NCBI GenBank assembly: GCA_025934715.1
Contig: JAICWR010000005.1
Coordinates: forward strand, 1 to 36,023
Reading direction: 5' to 3'
Length of the DNA: 36,023 nucleotides
Origin: Candidatus Saccharimonadota bacterium
GTDB lineage: Bacteria > Patescibacteriota > Saccharimonadia > Saccharimonadales > UBA10212
The notes under the pieces are model-generated. The model searched no databases, was not told where the DNA came from, and was given only the letters and a program-made list of their open reading frames with translations. Both the position numbers and the translations under genes were made by a program. This document shows positions 28,756 to 35,639 of this stretch, in pieces. The stretch's first letter is position 1. Every line of letters starts with the position of its first letter.

Positions 28756-30192
28756 ATGAAGAAATATCACAGAACCACCCTTATAACCCTGTTTTGCTTA
28801 TCAATTTTAGGAGGTTTAGGGCTGGCGAGGGTCATCAATTTCACGCCCCAGATTTGGCTTTTGACGCTTTCACCACTGTTATTAGCCGCCAGGAAACAGC
28901 GAATCATCGGCCTCTATCTGTTAGTCTTGATGGGTTTCGGTGTTGGATTATGGCGCGGCACTGTGTATATGCAGAAACTATCCATGCTGGACTCCTACAT
29001 TGGCCAGAAGGTGACCGTACAGGGAAAAGTGTTGGCTGATTCGGTGTATGGTAAAAATTCCCAAGTTGATTTTCAAATAGGCGGGGTATGGCTTTTAGGA
29101 CCCGATAGCCACCCTTTGACGGGCAAGATCAGGGTTAGCGGGTTTGGCATCCACATGGCCTACAAAGGGGACACTGTGCGGGCTTACGGCAAACTATACC
29201 CTGGACTTGGCTCTTACCAGGGAAGGATATCCTATGCCCAGCTGGAAACTATAGCTGCCAGCCACAACTGGCTGAACGACGGGGCGCGGCGGTTCAGCGC
29301 CGGTATGCAGAATGCCTTGCCTGAACCGCAAGCCTCCTTTGCTTTAGGGCTACTGGTGGGACAGCGCAACACTCTGCCGGCCATCATCACCAACCAGCTG
29401 ATCATGGTCGGGCTGGTGCACATCGTGGCGGTCAGCGGTTATAACCTAACTGTTCTGGTCAGGGCTGCCCAACGCCTTGGGGTAAGGTCGAAGTATCAAA
29501 GGCTGATAGTATCGCTCGGTTTAATATTGGCCTTTGTGCTGGTGACCGGTTTCAGCGCATCAATTGTCAGGGCGGCGGTGGTGTCCGTTTTGAGCCTTTT
29601 GGCGTGGTATTATGGCCTGCGCGTCCGCCCGGCGGTGTTGATAACCCTGGCCGCCGCCCTGACAGCCCTCTTCAACCCGTTTTATATTTGGGGAGACCTA
29701 GGCTGGTATCTGTCGTTTTTGGCTTTCTTTGGAATTATGGTGATTGCCCCGGCGGTATCCGCAAGGATATTTAGCCGGCCGCCCAAATTGATGACGGCTG
29801 TAGTGCTGGAAACGCTCTCGGCCGAAGTCATGACCCTGCCGCTGATAATGATGAGTTTCAGTCAGCTATCGCTAATTGCGCTGGTCGCCAATGCTCTGGT
29901 TGTCCCGCTGGTTCCATTCGCCATGTTGCTTTCAGCGGTGGCCGCCGGTGCGGGAGCGCTAATCCCCCAGTTTGCCGGCTGGCTGGCCTGGCCGGCCCGG
30001 TTGTTGCTGACCTACATGCTGGACGTGGTCCATCTGCTGGCCAACCTTCCTTCCATATTCATCCATCGCAGTATCGGTCTTGGCTACATGCTAGCCCTCT
30101 ACGCCTTGGCTTTGGCTGGGGTGGCCATATTAAGGCACAAATTGGCCCGCAGCTCTAAAAAGGTTGATGGCTTCGCCCAAATAACACCTTAA
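28756..30192 (+). CDS. comEC: ComEC/Rec2 family DNA-uptake channel, without C-terminal hydrolase domain
   Basis: A 478-residue membrane protein. The N-terminal part has three hydrophobic segments and an extracytoplasmic OB-like (DUF4131) region (about 75-170: KVTVQGKVLADSVYG, GKIRVSGFGIHM). The Competence domain follows with GLVHIVAVSGYNLTVL, FSASIVRAAVVSVLSL and WGDLGWYLSFLAFFGI. Full-length ComEC has about 750 residues and a beta-lactamase-like domain; that part is absent here, as in many short bacterial homologues. It would move single-stranded DNA into the cell. The 174 nt upstream (28582-28755) hold no recognisable gene. Confidence 0.9.
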   Translation: MKKYHRTTLITLFCLSILGGLGLARVINFTPQIWLLTLSPLLLAARKQRIIGLYLLVLMGFGVGLWRGTVYMQKLSMLDSYIGQKVTVQGKVLADSVYGKNSQVDFQIGGVWLLGPDSHPLTGKIRVSGFGIHMAYKGDTVRAYGKLYPGLGSYQGRISYAQLETIAASHNWLNDGARRFSAGMQNALPEPQASFALGLLVGQRNTLPAIITNQLIMVGLVHIVAVSGYNLTVLVRAAQRLGVRSKYQRLIVSLGLILAFVLVTGFSASIVRAAVVSVLSLLAWYYGLRVRPAVLITLAAALTALFNPFYIWGDLGWYLSFLAFFGIMVIAPAVSARIFSRPPKLMTAVVLETLSAEVMTLPLIMMSFSQLSLIALVANALVVPLVPFAMLLSAVAAGAGALIPQFAGWLAWPARLLLTYMLDVVHLLANLPSIFIHRSIGLGYMLALYALALAGVAILRHKLARSSKKVDGFAQITP

Positions 30193-30198
30193 ATGTGT

Positions 30199-30204
30199 TA
30201 AAAT
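30199..30204 (+). promoter_or_regulatory. -10 box of the yebC operon
   Basis: TAAAAT ends 7 nt before the ATG at 30212. It overlaps a small inverted repeat (AACAC/GTGTT, about 30183-30199) after the comEC stop. Confidence 0.5.
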
Positions 30205-30211
30205 AACAGAT

Positions 30212-30940
30212 ATGAGTGGACATAGTAAATGGGCGACAATTAAGCGGCAAAAGGGCGCCAATGACGCTAAACGTGGAGCTTTATTCACGAAACTTGGCAA
30301 CCAAATAGCTATTGCTGCCAGGAACGGTATAGACCCCTCGGCCAACTCGGCCTTAGCTTTAGCGATCGAAAAAGCCAAAGCCGCCAATATGCCCAATTCC
30401 AATATTGAACGTTCTATCCAGAGGGTCAGTGACAAATCGGCGGCCGAGCTAGAAGAAGTGATGTACGAAGGTTATGGCCCAGGCGGCGTGGCGGTTTTAG
30501 TGGAGTGCGCTACCGATAACCGCAACCGGACCTTGCCGGAAGTCCGGGCGGCCTTCACTAAAAACGGCGGCAATATGGCCGACCAGGGTAGCGTGGCCTT
30601 CCAGTTTAACCGCCAAGGGGTTATCCGGGTCAAAGGGCAGGGCGAAGATCTAGAGCTGGCGGCCATCGACGCCGGCGCCGAAGATATATTTGAAGAAGAA
30701 GAGACCGGCGAAACCGTCATTCATACCGCCCAAAACGATCTGGCCAAAGTCCGTGATGCCCTCAAAAGTAGTTACGAAGTAGTCGATGCCGAGCTGACTT
30801 ACACACCTAATAACACCATAGAGATTTCCAACGCCGATACCGCCCGCAAAATCATCAAACTAATGGACGCGCTCGAAGACCTGGATGATGTGGCCGCCAC
30901 CCACACCAACTTCGAACTCGCCGAGGATATAAATGTCTAA
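30212..30940 (+). CDS. yebC: YebC/PmpR family translation/transcription factor
   Basis: A 242-residue protein starting MSGHSKWATIKRQKGANDAK, the invariant YebC signature. It goes on with RGALFTKLGNQIAIAARNG, YEGYGPGGVAVLVE and NRTLPEVRAAFTKNGGNM. Length is normal. YebC proteins were described as DNA-binding regulators and, more recently, as factors relieving ribosome stalling at proline runs. It commonly lies next to ruvC-ruvA, as here. It overlaps the Nudix gene by 8 nt. Confidence 0.96.
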   Translation: MSGHSKWATIKRQKGANDAKRGALFTKLGNQIAIAARNGIDPSANSALALAIEKAKAANMPNSNIERSIQRVSDKSAAELEEVMYEGYGPGGVAVLVECATDNRNRTLPEVRAAFTKNGGNMADQGSVAFQFNRQGVIRVKGQGEDLELAAIDAGAEDIFEEEETGETVIHTAQNDLAKVRDALKSSYEVVDAELTYTPNNTIEISNADTARKIIKLMDALEDLDDVAATHTNFELAEDINV

Positions 30941-31433
30941 AAAATCGGTGGTCGCAGTTGACCTTAATGGCAATCAAGAAGAGATTTCCGTAGATAAACT
31001 GGAATGGCGGCCATCAGCATACGCCATAGTTATTAAAAATGGGGCTTTACTTCTGTCTCCACAAACCAATGGCTATGACTTGCCCGGTGGAGGAATTGAC
31101 AAGGGAGAAAAACCCGAAGAAAGTGTCATTCGTGAAGTCAAAGAGGAAACAGGAATAGATGTCGAAAATCCTCGTCTGGTTGCGTGCGCGTCTAATTTTT
31201 TCAAGCGTACCTATAAAACCACACACTACGTCCAGTCGATACTTCTCTATTACGTTTGTGATTTTCTAGGTGGGGAACTCAGCGATGCAGGTTTTACAGA
31301 AGAGGAAAGATTAACAACTCAATTTCCTGAATGGGTAAGATTAGACAGCGGTCAGATTAAACTCGACGATAAACAGATGGGGTCAAGCTATGATTGGCGG
31401 CCTCTAGTCAAGAAAATAGCTCAAGAGAGATGA
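30933..31433 (+). CDS. Nudix hydrolase
   Basis: A 166-residue protein. The Nudix box is complete: G-x5-E-x7-REVKEETGI (starting GGIDKGE), binding Mg2+ to cleave a nucleoside diphosphate linked to another group. Substrates vary (ADP-ribose, oxidised dNTPs, NADH). The gene is AT-richer than yebC and ruvC. It overlaps both of them (8 nt and 4 nt) and so is inserted into the usual yebC-ruvC order. It may be a later arrival that became translationally coupled. Confidence 0.9.
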   Translation: MSKKSVVAVDLNGNQEEISVDKLEWRPSAYAIVIKNGALLLSPQTNGYDLPGGGIDKGEKPEESVIREVKEETGIDVENPRLVACASNFFKRTYKTTHYVQSILLYYVCDFLGGELSDAGFTEEERLTTQFPEWVRLDSGQIKLDDKQMGSSYDWRPLVKKIAQER

Positions 31434-31906
31434 GAATTATTGGGATTGATCCGGGGACGGGAATACTCGGGTTTGGAGTTATTGAGAGCGATGGCCATAA
31501 GCACCAGGTCGTGGATGCCGGAGTGATACGGACTCCAGTCAAGGAAGATGACGCCGTGCGCCTGCAGACGATTTTTGAGGAACTATCAGATATAGTCGCC
31601 CAGACCAAACCAACCGAAATGGCCGTTGAAAAATTATTTTTTGCCCAAAACGTCACCACCGCCATGACGGTGGCGCAAGCCAGGGGAGTGGTGCTGCTGG
31701 CCGCCAAGCAAGCTGGTCTAGGTATCCATGAATACACCCCGCTGCAAATTAAACAGTCATTAACTGGCTACGGCCGGGCCGAAAAGAAGCAAATGCAGGA
31801 GATGGTCCGGGTGTTGCTGGGGCTTAAAGACATCCCGCAGCCGGACGACTGCGCTGACGCTTTAGCGGCCGCTCTCGTGTACGCTACCACCATTAAGGTA
31901 AAATAA
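31430..31906 (+). CDS. ruvC: Crossover junction endodeoxyribonuclease RuvC
   Basis: A 158-residue Holliday-junction resolvase. The ATG at 31430 overlaps the Nudix stop (ATGA); a longer start at 31394 is inside the Nudix gene and unlikely. The first catalytic Asp is in RIIGIDPGTG (Asp7), the Glu in AVEKLFFAQN, and the C-terminal Asp pair in PDDCADALAAAL. Length is normal for RuvC. It works with RuvA (next gene) and RuvB (not in the window). Confidence 0.96.
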   Translation: MRIIGIDPGTGILGFGVIESDGHKHQVVDAGVIRTPVKEDDAVRLQTIFEELSDIVAQTKPTEMAVEKLFFAQNVTTAMTVAQARGVVLLAAKQAGLGIHEYTPLQIKQSLTGYGRAEKKQMQEMVRVLLGLKDIPQPDDCADALAAALVYATTIKVK

Positions 31907-31910
31907 GGCC

Positions 31911-32483
31911 ATGATTGCGACGCTCAAAGGAAAGGTGGCCGAAAAAACGCTGGACCTTGTGGTTGTTGAGTGCGGCGGTATCGGTTATGGCGTGTATGTG
32001 CCGTTTGAGGACTTCGGTGCGCTAGAAGAAAGCGGTGAAGCCAAGCTGTATATCTATGAACATATCCGCGAGAACGCCCACGATTTGTTTGGTTTCCGTG
32101 ACCCCCAGTCCAAGGCACTTTTTGAACTGCTGTTGAGCGTCAATGGCGTCGGCCCGCGCATGGCCTTATCTATACTCAGTATTGCGACTTTATCGCATGT
32201 ACGCCAGGCGATCGCTGCCGGCGACGTGAAATTCATCACCCAAGCCGTTGGAGTAGGCAAACGAGTGGCCGAACGGGTGGTGGTGGACCTGAAAGACAAG
32301 GTTGGCCTGCCAGCCGATGAATCAGCCACCGATTTTTTAGCAGCGCCCGCCAACCCCAACGACGAAGCCCTCCAAGGCTTAGTGGCTCTCGGCTTTTCCG
32401 TCCAGGACGCCGCAACCGCCCTGAAAAAAGTCGATACAAAATTGCCGCCCGAAGACCGCATAAAAGCCGCCCTCAAAAGCTAA
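31911..32483 (+). CDS. ruvA: Holliday junction DNA helicase RuvA
   Basis: A 190-residue protein. Domain I is an OB fold (MIATLKGKVAEKTLD, GYGVYVPFEDF), domain II two helix-hairpin-helices (LLSVNGVGPRMALSILS and AVGVGKRVAERVVVDLKDKV in part), and domain III the flexible C-terminal helix bundle (ALQGLVALGFSVQDAATALKKV). RuvA tetramers hold the junction for RuvB. It lies 4 nt after ruvC. No ruvB is next to it in this window. Confidence 0.96.
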   Translation: MIATLKGKVAEKTLDLVVVECGGIGYGVYVPFEDFGALEESGEAKLYIYEHIRENAHDLFGFRDPQSKALFELLLSVNGVGPRMALSILSIATLSHVRQAIAAGDVKFITQAVGVGKRVAERVVVDLKDKVGLPADESATDFLAAPANPNDEALQGLVALGFSVQDAATALKKVDTKLPPEDRIKAALKS

Positions 32484-32489
32484 TTTTAG

Positions 32490-32495
32490 TAGAAT
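32490..32495 (+). promoter_or_regulatory. -10 box of the gene at 32502
   Basis: TAGAAT ends 6 nt before the ATG at 32502. Confidence 0.45.
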
Positions 32496-32501
32496 AGAGA
32501 C

Positions 32502-33320
32502 ATGCCAGAGCCATCACAGCACGAGCCATCCATTAGTGAAAAGGCTGATGAAAGACACGGTCCGCAAGAAGAGCGCTTATTTGCTATTGTGCGGGGGGCT
32601 TACGATGAAGAAGGGCACGGCACGGTGGTACCCTGGAACGAACAACAGTCTGGCTCAACGGAGGATCGCGCGACCACACAAGATGAGCTGGATACACGCA
32701 GAAGGGAAGCCAGCCTGACTGCCATAAGAGAGTCAAGAAAACACGAATTAAGATTGGTACGAGACCGTTTTGAACGACGATATACAACCTGGATACCTTT
32801 TTCAGAGGCCGAAATGACGTTAGCCGTTACAGGACTGACAACTAAAGCAAATAAGATTTTGAGTAAAATCGGTCCTAATACTCTTTCAGTAACTGAGAAA
32901 TACTATCAAGCTGCCAAGAACTACCGCAACCAGGCGGCAGTTCACCATGCAAATCTTATGGATGCCAAAATTTTTGAGCAAGACCTTAAACCCTCACTGG
33001 ATAAAGTCCGCCAAACACCCGAGATAAGGGGAGCCTTGGCTGATTATCTATACGCCAAGCAATCTTTGGAGAGACTGAGATGGGGGCAGAAAAGGGGTAA
33101 AAGGAAAAGCCAGGGGCGGATGCCGCGCGAGCGGGAATACCAAGAGATTTTTGACAGTATGGACTTTAAAAGCGAAGAGGCCCTGATTGCCATATGGGAA
33201 ATGGCGGTCCAATGCGCCCACTCGAGGCAGGAGTACTGGCAGATAGAGATAGAAAACACTGAGAATAGCAACGAGTTAGTCAGAGCTATAAAAACTGAAG
33301 ATCAAACTCACAGAACGTGA
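32502..33320 (+). CDS. Hydrophilic helical protein, unknown function
   Basis: A 272-residue charged protein. The N-terminal 75 residues are disordered-looking (Glu, Gln, Ser, Thr). The rest is rich in Arg, Lys and Glu and probably helical, with basic stretches (WGQKRGKRKSQGR) and Tyr/Trp-rich helices (VTEKYYQAAKNYRNQ, SRQEYWQIEIE). No membrane segment, signal peptide or catalytic motif. The coding sequence is AT-richer than neighbours. It sits between ruvA and dus and overlaps dus by 4 nt (GTGA). Not a recognised family; a nucleic-acid-binding role is only a guess from its basicity. Confidence 0.7.
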   Translation: MPEPSQHEPSISEKADERHGPQEERLFAIVRGAYDEEGHGTVVPWNEQQSGSTEDRATTQDELDTRRREASLTAIRESRKHELRLVRDRFERRYTTWIPFSEAEMTLAVTGLTTKANKILSKIGPNTLSVTEKYYQAAKNYRNQAAVHHANLMDAKIFEQDLKPSLDKVRQTPEIRGALADYLYAKQSLERLRWGQKRGKRKSQGRMPREREYQEIFDSMDFKSEEALIAIWEMAVQCAHSRQEYWQIEIENTENSNELVRAIKTEDQTHRT

Positions 33321-34273
33321 ATTTATTTGAAAATTTGCCCAAGCCGTTTTTTGTGTTGGCGCCGATGGACGATGTCACGGACACTGTTTTCCGCCAGATT
33401 GTAGCTGACTGCGCCAAGCCTGATTTATCATTCACGGAATTCGTAAACGTCGATGGCTTGCAAAGCCCGGGCCGGGCGCACCTGCTGCCCAAACTGAGAA
33501 TTTCGGATAAAGAAAAGCCGGTCATAGCCCAGCTATGGGGCTTAAAACCGGAAAATTTCTATAAAACAGCCAAAGAATTAGCCAGCATGGGCTTTGCAGG
33601 GGTGGACCTGAATATGGGCTGTCCGGTGAAGACTGTGGTTAAAAATGGGGCTTGCGCGGCGCTGATAAATAACAGGGAATTAGCCACGGAAATAATTGAG
33701 GCCGCCAGGGAAGGAGCAGGGGGCTCCCTGCCCGTCTCAGTTAAAACCCGGGTAGGATTTACAACAGTCGACATGGGTTGGCTGGAGTTCCTGTTATCAA
33801 AAAAACTTAACATGTTAAGTATTCATGGCCGGACTGCCAAGCAAATGTCTAAAGTCCCGGCCGACTGGGATTTGATCGGCCGGGCCGTGGGGCTGCGCGA
33901 TTCCCTGTCCCCTGCCACGTTGATTGTTGGCAATGGCGACGTTTTGAGCCGCATACAAGGCGAAGAACTGGCTAAGAAACACGGCTTGGACGGTATCATG
34001 ATTGGCCGCGGAATTTTCCATGACCCTTTTATTTTTTCTCAAAGCAGACCGTGGGAAGGATGGGGTGAAACCAAACGCCTACAGTTATTTATCAAACATA
34101 TAGAACTATTCCTAAAGACTTATGGAGGATCCGAACGCAAATTCGAGCCGCTTAGGAAATTCTGCAAAACTTATATTAATGGTTTTGAGGGTGCCGCCGA
34201 ACTGCGGGCTGAGTTCATGCTGGCCAAAAGCGCCGCAGAGGCTCTGGAACTGCTCCGCGGCCGGCGGCGTTAA
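33317..34273 (+). CDS. dus: tRNA-dihydrouridine synthase (Dus)
   Basis: A 318-residue flavoprotein with a TIM barrel. It starts from GTG 33317, overlapping the upstream stop (GTGA). Motifs: FFVLAPMDDVTDTVFR (FMN binding), the NMGCP catalytic cysteine, VKTRVGF, SIHGRTAKQMSKVPADWD (in part) and VGNGDV, GIMIGRGIFHDPFIF. It reduces uridine to dihydrouridine in the tRNA D-loop. Length is normal. A local palindrome near 33810-33825 (ACTTAACATGTTAAGT) lies in its coding sequence and seems incidental. Confidence 0.94.
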   Translation: MNLFENLPKPFFVLAPMDDVTDTVFRQIVADCAKPDLSFTEFVNVDGLQSPGRAHLLPKLRISDKEKPVIAQLWGLKPENFYKTAKELASMGFAGVDLNMGCPVKTVVKNGACAALINNRELATEIIEAAREGAGGSLPVSVKTRVGFTTVDMGWLEFLLSKKLNMLSIHGRTAKQMSKVPADWDLIGRAVGLRDSLSPATLIVGNGDVLSRIQGEELAKKHGLDGIMIGRGIFHDPFIFSQSRPWEGWGETKRLQLFIKHIELFLKTYGGSERKFEPLRKFCKTYINGFEGAAELRAEFMLAKSAAEALELLRGRRR

Positions 34274-34304
34274 CAAGTTGTAAAGACTTTTACGTTCCGC
34301 CCGG

Positions 34305-34348
34305 TAAAATCTCACTGTATGGCGCGGCCCTATAGCCCATTATGGTAA
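34305..34348 (+). promoter_or_regulatory. -10 box and possible 9-codon leader peptide before the SPW gene
   Basis: TAAAAT (34305-34310) lies 8 nt before an ATG at 34319 that opens a frame MARPYSPLW stopping at 34348. The SPW gene starts 24 nt later with its own ribosome site. It might be a leaderless mini-ORF or just the 5' leader of the gene at 34373. Confidence 0.3.
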
Positions 34349-34372
34349 TAGGCACTAATCGAGGAGGTCAAC

Positions 34373-34798
34373 ATGAGAAGCACCAGAAACAGGGTGGAGG
34401 AAAGGGACGCGCGGTACGCTGACAGGCGGCCGGTCAGGCCGGAATATACGGATGCGACTGAGGCCAGGTCGCTGGCCGGTATAAATTTCATTTTGGGAAT
34501 CTGGCTGATTATTTCGCCGTGGATCCTAAATTACTTCACAACCGAGGCCAGGTGGGACCAGTTTGCGACCGGAATCGCCATAGCGGTTTTGGCGTTGATA
34601 CGTTACGCCATACCACGGGCCAGCTGGGCTAGCTGGTTGGCCGGACTGGCGGGAATTTGGATGATAATCGCGCCTTTCATTCTGAATTACACTAAAACAG
34701 CCGCTTTTTGGAACGAGATAATAGTAGGTATTGTGGTGGCTGTACTGGCCTTTGCTAATGTCCAGACCTATAGCCGTTACAACCGTACCCCTGCCTGA
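34373..34798 (+). CDS. SPW repeat membrane protein
   Basis: A 141-residue protein. The first 30 residues are charged (Arg/Glu-rich), then four membrane segments form two repeats. Each repeat has a paired helix with the S/A-P-[WF] turn: LGIWLIISPWILNYF and AGIWMIIAPFILNYT. This is the SPW repeat (PF03779-like) arrangement, function unknown. It has one of the strongest ribosome sites here (GAGGAGGTCA, 34361-34370) rather than a leaderless start. A bidirectional terminator follows. Confidence 0.85.
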   Translation: MRSTRNRVEERDARYADRRPVRPEYTDATEARSLAGINFILGIWLIISPWILNYFTTEARWDQFATGIAIAVLALIRYAIPRASWASWLAGLAGIWMIIAPFILNYTKTAAFWNEIIVGIVVAVLAFANVQTYSRYNRTPA

Positions 34799-34820
34799 CA
34801 ATAAGAAAAGCTGGGCGCTA

Positions 34821-34857
34821 AAAAAATCGTCCCATTGATTACGGTGGGACGGTTTTT
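34821..34857. terminator. Bidirectional terminator between the SPW gene and the CAT tRNA
   Basis: CGTCCCA (34828-34834) and TGGGACG (34845-34851) form a 7-bp stem flanked by an A run on the left and a T run on the right, so it can stop transcription of both converging units. Confidence 0.85.
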
Positions 34858-34932
34858 GGTGGGGAAGGCAGGATTTGAACCTGCGACCAATCGGTTATGA
34901 GCCGACTGCTCTAACCACTGAGCTACTTCCCC
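34857..34932 (-). tRNA. tRNA with CAT anticodon (Ile-lysidine type or elongator Met)
   Basis: A 76-nt cloverleaf with encoded CCA. The acceptor stem is GGGGAAG with CTTCCCC, discriminator A. The anticodon stem GTCGG/CCGAT has loop CTCATAA (anticodon CAT), and the T arm is GCAGG-TTCAAAT-CCTGC. The first pair is G-C, so it is not the initiator. The D-loop and variable-loop text (GTGGTTAGAGCAG and TTGGTCGC) is closer to bacterial tRNA-Ile2, which is read as isoleucine after lysidine modification, but elongator Met cannot be excluded. It directly follows structured leader copy B. Confidence 0.92.
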
Positions 34933-35050
34933 TCGTCGGAGCCGGGGCAATGGCCTCCATAAGCGCACTAACGTTTGCTTATTACAGCCTCGGCCCGTCT
35001 CCTCCTCTCAATTTTGCGCACGGTCGCTAGCGCCCCGATGCACAAAATTG
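34933..35050 (-). ncRNA. Conserved structured pre-tRNA leader element, copy B
   Basis: A 118-nt element with the same order as copy A. The 12-bp hairpin is CAATTTTGTGCA (35050-35039) with TGCGCAAAATTG (35020-35009), around the identical 18-nt loop TCGGGGCGCTAGCGACCG (35038-35021). The 3' part again closes with GGAG/CTCC. The innermost helix is ATAAGC/GCTTAT in place of GTGAGC/GCTCAC, so pairs are kept while bases change. The middle helix is weaker than in copy A (CGGG/CCCG plus a mismatch). It ends TCCGACGA joined to the tRNA without spacer. An extended -10 promoter lies 17 nt upstream. Confidence 0.75.
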
Positions 35051-35067
35051 CCAAAGCTACAGGGGTA

Positions 35068-35099
35068 ATTATATCAGCTACAAAGATAAACTATATAAT
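35068..35099. promoter_or_regulatory. Divergent promoters: tRNA-CAT unit and FtsB-like gene
   Basis: Minus strand TGATATAAT, an extended -10 (TATAAT at 35073-35068), would start transcription near 35061, so leader copy B is transcribed with the tRNA. Plus strand TATAAT (35094-35099) is 9 nt from the ATG at 35109. Confidence 0.6.
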
Positions 35100-35108
35100 A
35101 GATATTAG

Positions 35109-35570
35109 ATGTTTGATGAAATAAAAAGTCTCCTAAACAATAAACGATCTAAGCAGCTAACCGATGTGCGCAACATCGGCTTATACATTTTTGGCATCGT
35201 GGTGCTGGCGATCGCCTGGAGCGGCGCCAAAACTGTCCAGAACAACTACGAACTGCAAAAACAGATCAACCAGCTTAAACAAGAGAACGTTGTGCTGGGC
35301 CTTAACAACGACAACACCGGCCTCCAGAACGGATTTTATAAGACCAATGAATACCTTGACCTGTCTGCCAGACAGGATTTAGGCTTGGCCGCGCCGGGCG
35401 AAAAAGTCTTGTTGGTGCCAAAATCGGTGGCGATGAAGTACGTCGATCCGGCATTAGAAACCAGCCAAAACTCCTCGGGTATATCACCGGCGGACACCCG
35501 CCCAAAATATATCAGGCACCTTGAGGATTGGCGTGATTTTTTGCTAGGCCGCAAGTTATTCAGTGACTAA
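35109..35570 (+). CDS. FtsB/DivIC-like septum formation initiator protein
   Basis: A 153-residue protein. The N-terminus is cytoplasmic, with one membrane segment at about 18-36, then a short coiled coil (NNYELQKQINQLKQENVVLG). A segment typical of FtsB/DivIC follows: YKTNEYLDLSARQDLGLAAPGEKVLLVP resembles the usual YxxxEYIExxAR-xLGLxxPGE pattern (the longer motif spans about residues 76-103). These proteins bridge FtsL and FtsQ-type partners in the divisome. The C-terminal 40 residues are extra. Promoter spacing implies a leaderless mRNA. Confidence 0.8.
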   Translation: MFDEIKSLLNNKRSKQLTDVRNIGLYIFGIVVLAIAWSGAKTVQNNYELQKQINQLKQENVVLGLNNDNTGLQNGFYKTNEYLDLSARQDLGLAAPGEKVLLVPKSVAMKYVDPALETSQNSSGISPADTRPKYIRHLEDWRDFLLGRKLFSD

Positions 35571-35585
35571 GACTTCGTTGGCCAA

Positions 35586-35614
35586 TTGACTTTATCACGA
35601 CTTTAACCGATAAT
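35586..35614 (+). promoter_or_regulatory. Sigma70-like promoter of the F5/8 type C gene
   Basis: TTGACT (35586-35591), a 17-nt spacer and GATAAT (35609-35614). Predicted start near 35621, 19 nt before the ATG at 35640. Confidence 0.6.
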
Positions 35615-35639
35615 CAGGCTTAAGTTTAAAAGGCTGAAA

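Noticed and set aside
33808-33826. Palindrome ACTTAACATGTTAAGT as a regulatory site
   Set aside because: It lies in the middle of dus coding sequence (KLNMLS) and is likely incidental.
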